From CAIZGX01 sp964385405 (lineage in GTDB: Bacteria > Bacteroidota > Bacteroidia > Flavobacteriales_D > Sanyastnellaceae), in NCBI GenBank assembly GCA_964385405.1, contig CAYLOT010000044.1, positions 1 to 5,641 of the forward strand: a stretch of DNA of 5,641 bases, in the 5' to 3' direction. Both the position numbers and the translations under genes were made by a program. Shown piece by piece: positions 1-5,290 of the stretch. How positions within the stretch are numbered: the stretch's first letter is position 1; each line of letters starts with the position of its first letter. The notes under the pieces were generated by a model. The model searched no databases and was not told the origin of the DNA. It worked only from the letters and a program-made list of their open reading frames with translations.

Positions 1-280
1 GAATACTGCGCGAACGCAAACTGTTTTGAAGATCTATGATGTAATCGAAATTCTCCTCTTTCAATTCATTGAAAACCTCCATCCCACTTTTTTCGACAGC
101 CCAGATTTTGTTAATGAATGGGTTGGCCTCTTGAACAAACGCGAAACGCTTTTGAGTAAGCAAATGCACTTCTGCGCCATGAGGCAGTTGTTCTTGTATG
201 ATTCGATAAACAGGAGATGTGAGAACAATATCCCCAATACTGCTGAATCGGATCACTAAAATTTTCGCCCTGGAATTCAT
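1..280 (-). CDS. Family 9 glycosyltransferase (LPS heptosyltransferase-like), N-terminal part, cut by the window edge
   Basis: The minus strand reads open from an ATG at 280-278 to the left edge, giving 93 residues; the 3' part lies outside the window. The N-terminus KILVIRFSSIGDIVLTSPV is the typical opening of GT9 ADP-heptose:LPS heptosyltransferases: a first beta strand, then a loop with the SxGD motif. D17 in that motif matches the catalytic-base Asp of the WaaC/WaaF family. Later FDYIIDLQNSLRS (about residues 79-91) matches the family's DLQ/DLH-N-LR segment. By family it would add a heptose or similar sugar to lipopolysaccharide core at the cytoplasmic face of the inner membrane; the exact sugar cannot be told. 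An alternative in-frame ATG at 298-296 would add six residues (MYLAAE); the shorter start fits the usual family N-terminus better. A promoter-like TCCTTTTG (307-300, minus; one mismatch to TAnnTTTG) lies upstream. It is divergent from tatD. Confidence 0.88.
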   Translation of the reverse strand, partial: MNSRAKILVIRFSSIGDIVLTSPVYRIIQEQLPHGAEVHLLTQKRFAFVQEANPFINKIWAVEKSGMEVFNELKEENFDYIIDLQNSLRSRSI

Positions 281-313
281 TTCGGCTGCAAGATACATTC
301 AAAAGGAACTCCC

Positions 314-321
314 TACTTTTG
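314..321 (+). promoter_or_regulatory. Bacteroidota -7 promoter element for tatD, only 4 nt from the start codon
   Basis: TACTTTTG matches the Bacteroidota consensus TAnnTTTG exactly. It ends 4 nt before the ATG at 326, so transcription would begin within about two bases of the start codon and the mRNA would be leaderless or nearly so. No TTG -33 element lies at the usual 17-23 nt spacing, which lowers confidence. Confidence 0.45.
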
Positions 322-325
322 CTAA

Positions 326-1093
326 ATGATAATTGATACGCACAGTCACGTTTATTTAGATGTTTTCAAGGAAGATATAGCCGAAGTTGTAAATCGGGCG
401 AAATCGTTCGAAGTTGGAAAAGTTTTACTCCCAAACATAGATGAAGCTAGCATTGCCCCTATGCTGAAACTCTGTGATGAATACCCCAATTTTTTCTACA
501 GCATGATCGGATTACATCCATGTGATGTTAACGAAGACTTTGAAGAGGTGCTTGCTCGAATGAAAGCACTTATACCTATTGTAATGCCTATTGGAATTGG
601 TGAAACAGGAATTGATCTTCATTGGAAGCAAGACAATTTAGCTATCCAAAAAAAGTCGTTCATTGAGCAAATTAATTGGGCGAAAGATTTCAATTTACCT
701 CTCATAATCCATGCACGCGAGTCGTTTAAGGAAATCTTCGAGTGTCTCGATGAGCACGACAGCCCGGAACTGCGTGGCGTTTTTCATTGTTTTACTGGAA
801 ACGAAAATGAAATCAAAAAAATCACTTCCTATCACAACTTCTATTTCGGTATTGGAGGAACTTCAACCTATAAGAAAAATCAAGACGGAAGCATAAAAAA
901 GATTCCGCTCGATAAAATTGTTGTTGAAACAGATGCTCCATTTCTTTCACCCGTTCCACATCGTGGTAAAAGGAATGAACCCGCCTTCATATCGCATACC
1001 GTTGAATTCATTGCGAAATCACTGGGATTAACATTCGATGAAACAGCTGCTCTTACTACCGAAAACGCAAACCGGTTATTTAGACTAGTTTGA
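326..1093 (+). CDS. tatD: TatD-family metal-dependent hydrolase (DNase)
   Basis: A 255-residue protein, the usual length for TatD/YcfH enzymes, with the complete metal-binding set of the amidohydrolase-type TIM barrel. H6 and H8 are in MIIDTHSH, E93 in GIGETGID, H129 in LIIHAR, H154 in VFHCFTG and D203 in VETDAPFLSP. Family members are cytoplasmic, divalent-metal-dependent 3'-5' exonucleases acting on DNA (and RNA), linked to DNA repair and nucleic acid turnover; some relatives act on D-aminoacyl-tRNA or other substrates, so the exact substrate is inferred. The ATG at 326 is chosen because the first metal motif starts four residues in, as is normal. There is no Shine-Dalgarno sequence. Upstream is a divergent GT9 gene; downstream it converges on tRNA-Val across a bidirectional terminator, so it is probably monocistronic. 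No key residue is missing. Confidence 0.95.
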   Translation: MIIDTHSHVYLDVFKEDIAEVVNRAKSFEVGKVLLPNIDEASIAPMLKLCDEYPNFFYSMIGLHPCDVNEDFEEVLARMKALIPIVMPIGIGETGIDLHWKQDNLAIQKKSFIEQINWAKDFNLPLIIHARESFKEIFECLDEHDSPELRGVFHCFTGNENEIKKITSYHNFYFGIGGTSTYKKNQDGSIKKIPLDKIVVETDAPFLSPVPHRGKRNEPAFISHTVEFIAKSLGLTFDETAALTTENANRLFRLV

Positions 1094-1115
1094 TTAAACC
1101 CTAAATTTAACAGAC

Positions 1116-1143
1116 AAAAAAAAACCCTCTATTGAGGGCTTTT
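1116..1143. terminator. Bidirectional intrinsic terminator between tatD and tRNA-Val
   Basis: A five-base-pair stem CCCTC (1125-1129) / GAGGG (1134-1138) with loop TATT. It is flanked by nine A on the left (1116-1124) and CTTTT on the right. Read on the minus strand, the stem is followed by nine T, a strong signal for ending the tRNA-Val transcript. Read on the plus strand it has the shorter T tract and would end tatD. Its place between two convergent genes supports a dual role. Confidence 0.8.
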
Positions 1144-1147
1144 GAGG

Positions 1148-1222
1148 TGGGAGTTACTGGATTCGAACCAGTGACCCTCTGCTTGTAAGGCAGATGCTCT
1201 GAACCAGCTGAGCTAAACTCCC
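1148..1222 (-). tRNA. tRNA-Val (anticodon TAC)
   Basis: The minus strand folds into a complete 75-nt cloverleaf. The acceptor stem is GGGAGTT/AACTCCC, the D stem GCTC/GAGC with a GG-containing loop, the anticodon stem TCTGC/GCAGA with loop CTTACAA, and the T stem ACTGG/CCAGT with loop TTCGAAT. The anticodon TAC reads valine GUN codons. The discriminator base is A. The next bases are CCT, so the 3' CCA is not encoded and must be added by the CCA-adding enzyme. It has its own promoter upstream and an intrinsic terminator 5 nt downstream on its strand, so it can be transcribed as a single gene. Confidence 0.97.
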
Positions 1223-1239
1223 TTCCGTTTTCAGGAGTG

Positions 1240-1270
1240 CAAATATAGAAAGGCAATTTGAATCTCCAAA
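1240..1270 (-). promoter_or_regulatory. Promoter of tRNA-Val, full Bacteroidota consensus
   Basis: On the minus strand, TTTG (1270-1267) is followed after 19 nt by TATATTTG (1247-1240), a perfect TAnnTTTG box at the preferred spacing. The predicted transcription start is near 1237-1235, giving a 5' leader of roughly 13-15 nt before the mature tRNA end at 1222, to be removed by RNase P. It sits just after the stop codon of the DUF5606 gene. Confidence 0.7.
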
Positions 1271-1275
1271 AAAAA

Positions 1276-1710
1276 TTATGCGTTTTCTTCCGATTCCTCT
1301 TGGGCATTTTCCTCAGAAGCCTCGAAATCAAGCATATCGCGACTTTTCAAAAGTCCATACCAACTAAATAATTTTTTAATATCGCTATCATAAACGCGGT
1401 CTTCATCGAAATCAGGAAGGACTTTTTTGAATTCTTCGCGAAGAGCAGCACCTGTCAAATTACTTGATGGCCCCTCGCCTTCGCCGTAAACATTCTTCAT
1501 ATTAGAAAGAACCTGCTTCAATGGAACATCTTCTTCGTATGTGAACATACTAATGTCCGCTAATGTGCTCACACGTTGCGTACTTAAAATGGGCTGACGC
1601 TTTCCATCAACTAATGATTCCGCTACAACAGCAACCTTGCCTGCTGACACCACTTTAAACAATCCAGATTTTCCGGATACTGAAATAATTTTTTCCAACT
1701 CTGTTGCCAT
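1276..1710 (-). CDS. DUF5606-type conserved protein of unknown function
   Basis: A 144-residue soluble protein without signal peptide or membrane segment. The N-terminal part (about residues 5-60: IISVSGKSGLFKVVSAGK, then VAESLVDGKRQP, then VSTLADISMFT) and the segment LPDFDEDRVYDSDIKKLFSW (98-117) match my recollection of the DUF5606 family, a short protein found across Bacteroidota. The N-terminal beta-rich part looks like a small barrel-type domain and the later part looks helical; this is inference. The C-terminal tail (about 129-144) is strongly acidic and repeats SEENA twice. The role is unknown and none is assigned. The start ATG has no Shine-Dalgarno sequence; a short A-rich leader precedes it. 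The stop TAA is followed by eight T on the minus strand but no hairpin, so read-through into the tRNA gene downstream is possible. It is divergent from ansA. Confidence 0.85.
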   Translation of the reverse strand: MATELEKIISVSGKSGLFKVVSAGKVAVVAESLVDGKRQPILSTQRVSTLADISMFTYEEDVPLKQVLSNMKNVYGEGEGPSSNLTGAALREEFKKVLPDFDEDRVYDSDIKKLFSWYGLLKSRDMLDFEASEENAQEESEENA

Positions 1711-1730
1711 ACTTTTTTTTTGAATGGTGG

Positions 1731-1763
1731 CAAATCTAATCAGTTCGAATAGAAAATTATCAA
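1731..1763 (-). promoter_or_regulatory. Promoter of the DUF5606 gene
   Basis: On the minus strand, TTG (1763-1761) and TAGATTTG (1738-1731) are separated by 22 nt, within the accepted 17-23 nt range; the -7 box matches TAnnTTTG exactly. The predicted transcript start is near 1728-1726, leaving a leader of about 15-18 nt that contains a run of nine A just before the ATG. An A-rich leader without Shine-Dalgarno is typical of this phylum. Confidence 0.6.
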
Positions 1764-1785
1764 TAAGTCATATAATTTTTCTCTC

Positions 1786-1793
1786 TAACTTGG
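1786..1793 (+). promoter_or_regulatory. Possible -7 element of ansA, 4 nt from the start codon
   Basis: TAACTTGG differs from TAnnTTTG at one position and ends exactly 4 nt before the ATG at 1798, the same spacing as for tatD and the lectin gene. No TTG is found 17-23 nt upstream, so the site rests on the box and its position alone. Confidence 0.35.
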
Positions 1794-1797
1794 TCGC

Positions 1798-2820
1798 ATG
1801 AATGCAAACATTCTTATTCTCTACGCTGGCGGAACCATTGGTATGTGGGAAGATCCTGCGACTGGAACTCTTATTCCTCTCGATTTAAAAGACCTAAACA
1901 AATACCTGCCAGAAATACAGGGACTCAATATTCGCTATGAGGGTATTTCTTTAAAAACTCCAATTGATAGCGCTGAACTTACGCCAACTGTTTGGACGGA
2001 ATTGGTTGAAATAATTGAAGCACAATACTCGAAATTTGATGGCTTTGTTATTCTACACGGCACGGACACCATGGCCTACACGGCTTCAGCTTTGAGTTTC
2101 ATGATTCAAGGTTTGAACAAGCCAATTATTCTTACCGGTTCACAACTACCGTTGGGGAGACTTCGAACAGACGGAAGAGAGAACTTCATTACTGCTATTG
2201 AAATAGCTTCAAAAAGAAAAAACAACGAACCCTTGGTTCAAGAAGTTGCTATCTGTTTTGGGGAACGCCTCATGCGCGGGAACCGCAGTTGGAAAGCCAA
2301 TACCGAGATATTTGATGCTTTCGACTCTCCGAACTTCGGGAACTTGGCAACTATAGGAACGCATATTATTTTCAACGAACAACTTCTATTCAGATCGAAC
2401 AAACCATTGACTTTTATCAAAGAAATGACTGAAGGTGTTGGCGTTTTGAAGCTGTATCCTGGAATTCTTCCATCTTCAATTGAATATGCATTAGCCCGAC
2501 CAAATATGAAAGTATGTATCATCGAATCTTTTGGAGCAGGCAACGTTCCCCGGAACGAAGAGTTTTTGAGTGTATTCAAAGACGCCATTGACAGAGGTGT
2601 TTCCATAATTAATATTTCCCAATGTAAGCGAGGCAGAGTTGACGAACGATTGTACAAAACAGGAAAAGCTTTTGCTGAAACAGGCGCGATTTTCGGTTAT
2701 GATTTAACTTTTGAAGCCGCTATCACAAAGAGCATGTACTTGTTGGCTCAAGGGTTTCAGGGAAGGAGTTTTCGAGAGGCTCTCCTAGAAGATATCGCTG
2801 GTGAGCTCAGCGAAACTTAA
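1798..2820 (+). CDS. ansA: Type I (cytoplasmic) L-asparaginase
   Basis: A 340-residue enzyme that hydrolyses L-asparagine to L-aspartate and ammonia. No signal peptide is present, consistent with the cytoplasmic, lower-affinity type I class. Visible family motifs are YAGGTIG (9-15) with the nucleophile T13, DSAEL (57-61), VILHGTDTMAYTASALSF (84-101) with T89 and D90, LTGSQLP (112-118), RGNRSWKAN (160-168) with K166, SFGAGNVP (244-251) and NISQCKRG (272-279). Aligned by eye to E. coli AnsA, the catalytic residues T14, T91, D92 and K163 correspond to T13, T89, D90 and K166, so catalysis should be intact. Two allosteric-site positions differ (W165 for T162, E243 for R240) while the Cys is kept (C276 for C273). 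The ATG at 1798 is two to four residues before the first beta strand, as expected. The gene is divergent from DUF5606 and 39 bp before the lectin gene. Confidence 0.95.
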   Translation: MNANILILYAGGTIGMWEDPATGTLIPLDLKDLNKYLPEIQGLNIRYEGISLKTPIDSAELTPTVWTELVEIIEAQYSKFDGFVILHGTDTMAYTASALSFMIQGLNKPIILTGSQLPLGRLRTDGRENFITAIEIASKRKNNEPLVQEVAICFGERLMRGNRSWKANTEIFDAFDSPNFGNLATIGTHIIFNEQLLFRSNKPLTFIKEMTEGVGVLKLYPGILPSSIEYALARPNMKVCIIESFGAGNVPRNEEFLSVFKDAIDRGVSIINISQCKRGRVDERLYKTGKAFAETGAIFGYDLTFEAAITKSMYLLAQGFQGRSFREALLEDIAGELSET

Positions 2821-2826
2821 TTAGCA

Positions 2827-2855
2827 TTTGATTTAAAATTTGATTCGTACTTTCG
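2827..2855 (+). promoter_or_regulatory. Probable promoter of the lectin gene, 4 nt from the start codon
   Basis: TTTG (2827-2830) and TACTTTCG (2848-2855) are separated by 17 nt. The -7 box has one mismatch to TAnnTTTG and ends 4 nt before the ATG at 2860, so the transcript would be nearly leaderless. The site lies in the 39-bp gap after ansA, which has no terminator, so the lectin gene may be transcribed both from here and by read-through. An 8-bp direct repeat ATTTGATT (2826-2833 and 2838-2845) overlaps the -33 region and may be chance. Confidence 0.5.
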
Positions 2856-2859
2856 TGGA

Positions 2860-5094
2860 ATGCGGATAGTTCTTGCTGTATTAGTTTTTGTAATTTTCAC
2901 TATAACCTCATTCGGGCAGTTTGTAACGAATGGTAGTGCATTTGCAACCAGTAGCAATTGCTTTACCCTTACCCCTCCGTTAAATACGCAACTTGGCTCG
3001 GTATGGGCAACGTCAACGATTGATTTAACCCAAAGCTTCGACTTAAACTTTACCATGAGTTTTGGTGCAAGCGATGCAGGTGCGGATGGCAATTGTTTCA
3101 TTCTACAACCAACAGGTACTAATGTCTTAGGCATTGGAGGGGGAGGAATGGGTTTTGAAGGTATTCCTGTCGGATTCGCTGTGGAATTCGATTCCTACAC
3201 CAACGGGAGTCCGAATAATGATCCTTGGTATGACCACATCGCCTTCTTGAAAAACGGTAATGTGAATCATGGCAATGCAAATAACCTGGCAGGGCCCGTT
3301 CAAGCCAATGCAACAAATGCAAACATTGAAGATAATTTGAGTCACCAAGTGCGCATGGTATGGGATGCACCTACTATGACATTCAGTTGCTACTTCGATT
3401 GTAGCCTTCGATTGAGTGCAACCATAGACATGGTAAATTCCATATTCCTTGGAAATCCAATCGTATATTATGGTTTCGCAGGTGCCACAGGTGGGTTGAA
3501 TAACTTACAGACCGTGTGCCTTCCCAGCAATGTTAATCCTCTTGTAACACCACCACCCACGTGCGAAGGAGGTATACTTACCCTGAACGCACCTTCGAAC
3601 GCCGCATCTAACATTATTTGGGAACCCGCCGGAATCATTGACAATCCGAATGCTCCAACAATAAATGCAATTATGGTCGCGGATACCACTTTCACAATTT
3701 CCTATTCTGATTTCTGTGGCATCCCTTTTCAATACTCTGTTTTAGCAACAACTATACCCTACCCATCCATTACCGTTCCCCCTGACTCCGTGGTTTGCGA
3801 CAACAGCATTCTAACGCTCAACGCTGAAGTTTCTGGATCATATACCAATATGATTTGGTCTACAAACTCGGGAGTAATTTTAAGCGGACAAACAACTTCG
3901 GCTGCTAACGTTACTGGTGCGGGGCCTTATACCTTTACAGCCTTTAACGGAAGCTGCAGTGTCAGTGAGGTTGTAACTATCACTGAATTACTTTATCCTA
4001 CAGCTAACTGGTCTGATAGCGCATATTTTTGCACCGGTGAAAGTCTCACACTAAATCCACTCTCGAACGCAACAGCATACAGTTGGGATTACGACGGATC
4101 AACCAACTCCACGCTAAACGTTAGTTCTGGAGGAAACTACACCGTGCTTCTGTACAATGAATTCTGCTCGGTTGCGGAGAGTATTATCGCGTATGAAGTA
4201 TTTCCACCTACTTTATATATCGGGCAAGACCAATTTCTTTGCATTGGAGAAACCGCCACTATCAATTCCAATCTTATTGGACTTTGGAGTGTTGGCGGGG
4301 TTTCTGATCAAATAACAACTTCCACTTCAGGCTTGTACTATCAGACATTGAATACACTGGGTTGTATAAGCTCTGACTCTGTTAACATTACATTTCAACT
4401 CCCACCCGAAGTTTATTTGGGAAATGACACCACAATTTGCGAAGGCACTATTTTAAATCTCGATGCAGGTGCTCCCGGAACATGGAACACCGGTAACTTT
4501 GCTACACTTTTACCTGTGAGTGCTCCTGGAAACTACAGTGTTGTTGTCAATGACGGCGTGTGTATTGCACTTGATAGTATAGATATATACATGGACTTCG
4601 CTCCTTTGGACGTGCTTCCTGATTCAATTACTCATTGCTCCGACTTGCCTATTACGTTAAATGCTGGAGAAAATTTAGCCGAAACGTTTAGTTGGAACAC
4701 TTCTGAAACAACGTCCTCAATTACCCCAACAGTGACCGGCACATATACGCTTATTGCCACGAATTACTGCGGAACGCGCACTGAAAACATAGAAGTCATC
4801 TATGAAAAATGTGAGTTCATGCTATTTGTACCAAATAGTTTCACTCCGAATAATGACGGGGTAAACGATGTCTGGTTTCCCGTTTTTGACGAATTGGAAG
4901 TAATTGAAATTACGGTTTTCGACCGCTGGGGTGAGCCTGTTTTTGAAGGAAATAAACAGAACTTCTTTTGGACAGGAAACGTGCGCAACGGAGACTACTA
5001 TGCTCCGAATGGTGCATATGCATATAAGATTCGATATAAATCCAAATTTGGCGACAGTGATATTATATATGGACATCTAGTTCTGTCAAGATAA
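2860..5094 (+). CDS. Secreted L-type lectin protein with Ig-like modules and T9SS type B sorting domain
   Basis: A 744-residue modular protein. Residues 1-19 form a signal peptide ending SFG, with Q20 as the likely new N-terminus, as in the Bacteroidota 'Q-rule' for signal peptidase I. Residues about 20-225 are an L-type (legume-like) lectin domain. ADG (75-77) and GGGGMGF (93-99) fit the sugar-site loops. E109, D111, N115, D121 and H126 line up with the Mn/Ca ligands E8, D10, N14, D19 and H24 of concanavalin A; YYGFAGATGGLNN (203-215) is the conserved end. Residues about 230-650 hold six Ig/PKD-like modules, each with two Cys: 235/286, 313/366, 391/436, 461/502, 527/568 and 593/637. Residues about 655-744 are the gliding-motility-associated C-terminal domain (CHU_C type): VPNSFTPNNDGVND, FDRWGEPVF, PNGAYAYKIRY. 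By family this directs export through the type IX secretion system. Probable surface or secreted glycan-binding adhesin; the ligand is unknown. Confidence 0.92.
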   Translation: MRIVLAVLVFVIFTITSFGQFVTNGSAFATSSNCFTLTPPLNTQLGSVWATSTIDLTQSFDLNFTMSFGASDAGADGNCFILQPTGTNVLGIGGGGMGFEGIPVGFAVEFDSYTNGSPNNDPWYDHIAFLKNGNVNHGNANNLAGPVQANATNANIEDNLSHQVRMVWDAPTMTFSCYFDCSLRLSATIDMVNSIFLGNPIVYYGFAGATGGLNNLQTVCLPSNVNPLVTPPPTCEGGILTLNAPSNAASNIIWEPAGIIDNPNAPTINAIMVADTTFTISYSDFCGIPFQYSVLATTIPYPSITVPPDSVVCDNSILTLNAEVSGSYTNMIWSTNSGVILSGQTTSAANVTGAGPYTFTAFNGSCSVSEVVTITELLYPTANWSDSAYFCTGESLTLNPLSNATAYSWDYDGSTNSTLNVSSGGNYTVLLYNEFCSVAESIIAYEVFPPTLYIGQDQFLCIGETATINSNLIGLWSVGGVSDQITTSTSGLYYQTLNTLGCISSDSVNITFQLPPEVYLGNDTTICEGTILNLDAGAPGTWNTGNFATLLPVSAPGNYSVVVNDGVCIALDSIDIYMDFAPLDVLPDSITHCSDLPITLNAGENLAETFSWNTSETTSSITPTVTGTYTLIATNYCGTRTENIEVIYEKCEFMLFVPNSFTPNNDGVNDVWFPVFDELEVIEITVFDRWGEPVFEGNKQNFFWTGNVRNGDYYAPNGAYAYKIRYKSKFGDSDIIYGHLVLSR

Positions 5095-5116
5095 TTCCAG
5101 AGATGTTATTGGAATT
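5093..5116 (+). terminator. Weak hairpin at the lectin gene stop codon
   Basis: A perfect 7-bp inverted repeat AATTCCA (5093-5099) / TGGAATT (5110-5116) with a 10-nt loop starts at the stop codon and is followed by only two more T and then CA. The stem is AT-rich and the T tract poor, so it may only stabilise the mRNA 3' end or be chance. Confidence 0.25.
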
Positions 5117-5171
5117 TTCAGTATAACAAATTATTCATCTCTCTACCCCATTGATTAAGGGGAAAGAAAAT

Positions 5172-5190
5172 AACCTCAAATTAGGTTTTT
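5172..5190 (+). terminator. Candidate intrinsic terminator after the lectin gene
   Basis: Stem AACCT (5172-5176) / AGGTT (5183-5187), loop CAAATT, with T at 5186-5190 partly inside the stem, then ACTCTTTT. The short stem makes it a modest terminator, but it is the best plus-strand candidate in the 172-bp gap before the next gene. An upstream CCCC (5146-5149) / GGGG (5159-5162) pairing lacks a T tract. Confidence 0.4.
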
Positions 5191-5243
5191 ACTCTTTTAT
5201 TTGAATTTCCGATACGTTTTTTTTGTCATTTCGTTTTTCAAAA

Positions 5244-5290
5244 ATGAATTTTGAAAGCAAAAACAAATGAAAACTCAATTGCTTTCAAGG
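5244..5290 (+). promoter_or_regulatory. Possible translational control element: 8-codon upstream ORF and start-codon hairpin
   Basis: TTGAAAGCAA (5251-5260) and TTGCTTTCAA (5279-5288) are exact inverted copies; two G-U pairs extend the stem to 12 bp (5249-5260 with 5279-5290). The 18-nt A-rich loop (5261-5278) contains the ATG of the next gene. In addition, an ATG at 5244 opens an 8-codon frame (MNFESKNK) whose TGA stop (5268-5270) overlaps the gene's start as ATGA. Both could tune translation; either could be chance. Confidence 0.25.

Noticed and set aside
26..259. 77-residue plus-strand ORF near the left edge
   Set aside because: It lies antisense to the GT9 gene, whose minus-strand frame encodes a clear family motif; the plus-strand product has no recognisable features.
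111..302. 63-residue minus-strand ORF starting at 302
   Set aside because: It is in a different frame from the real GT9 reading frame, which starts at 280 (or 298) and continues to the window edge.
1107..1331. 74-residue minus-strand ORF
   Set aside because: It runs across the tRNA-Val gene, its promoter and the terminator, so it is a shadow of RNA and signal sequences.
2238..2657. 139-residue ORF antisense to ansA
   Set aside because: Long enough to notice, but it is opposite a well-conserved enzyme, shows no domain and has no promoter or start signal of its own.
3119..3732. Cluster of overlapping antisense ORFs of 73-83 residues in the lectin gene
   Set aside because: Several minus-strand frames are open at once, which reflects base composition of the Gly/Asn/Thr-rich sense frame rather than genes; no product is recognisable.
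4800..5076. Two antisense ORFs over the T9SS sorting domain
   Set aside because: They are opposite the strongly conserved C-terminal domain and have no supporting features.
5146..5162. CCCC/GGGG hairpin after the lectin gene as a terminator
   Set aside because: The stem is only four uninterrupted pairs and no T tract follows on either strand.
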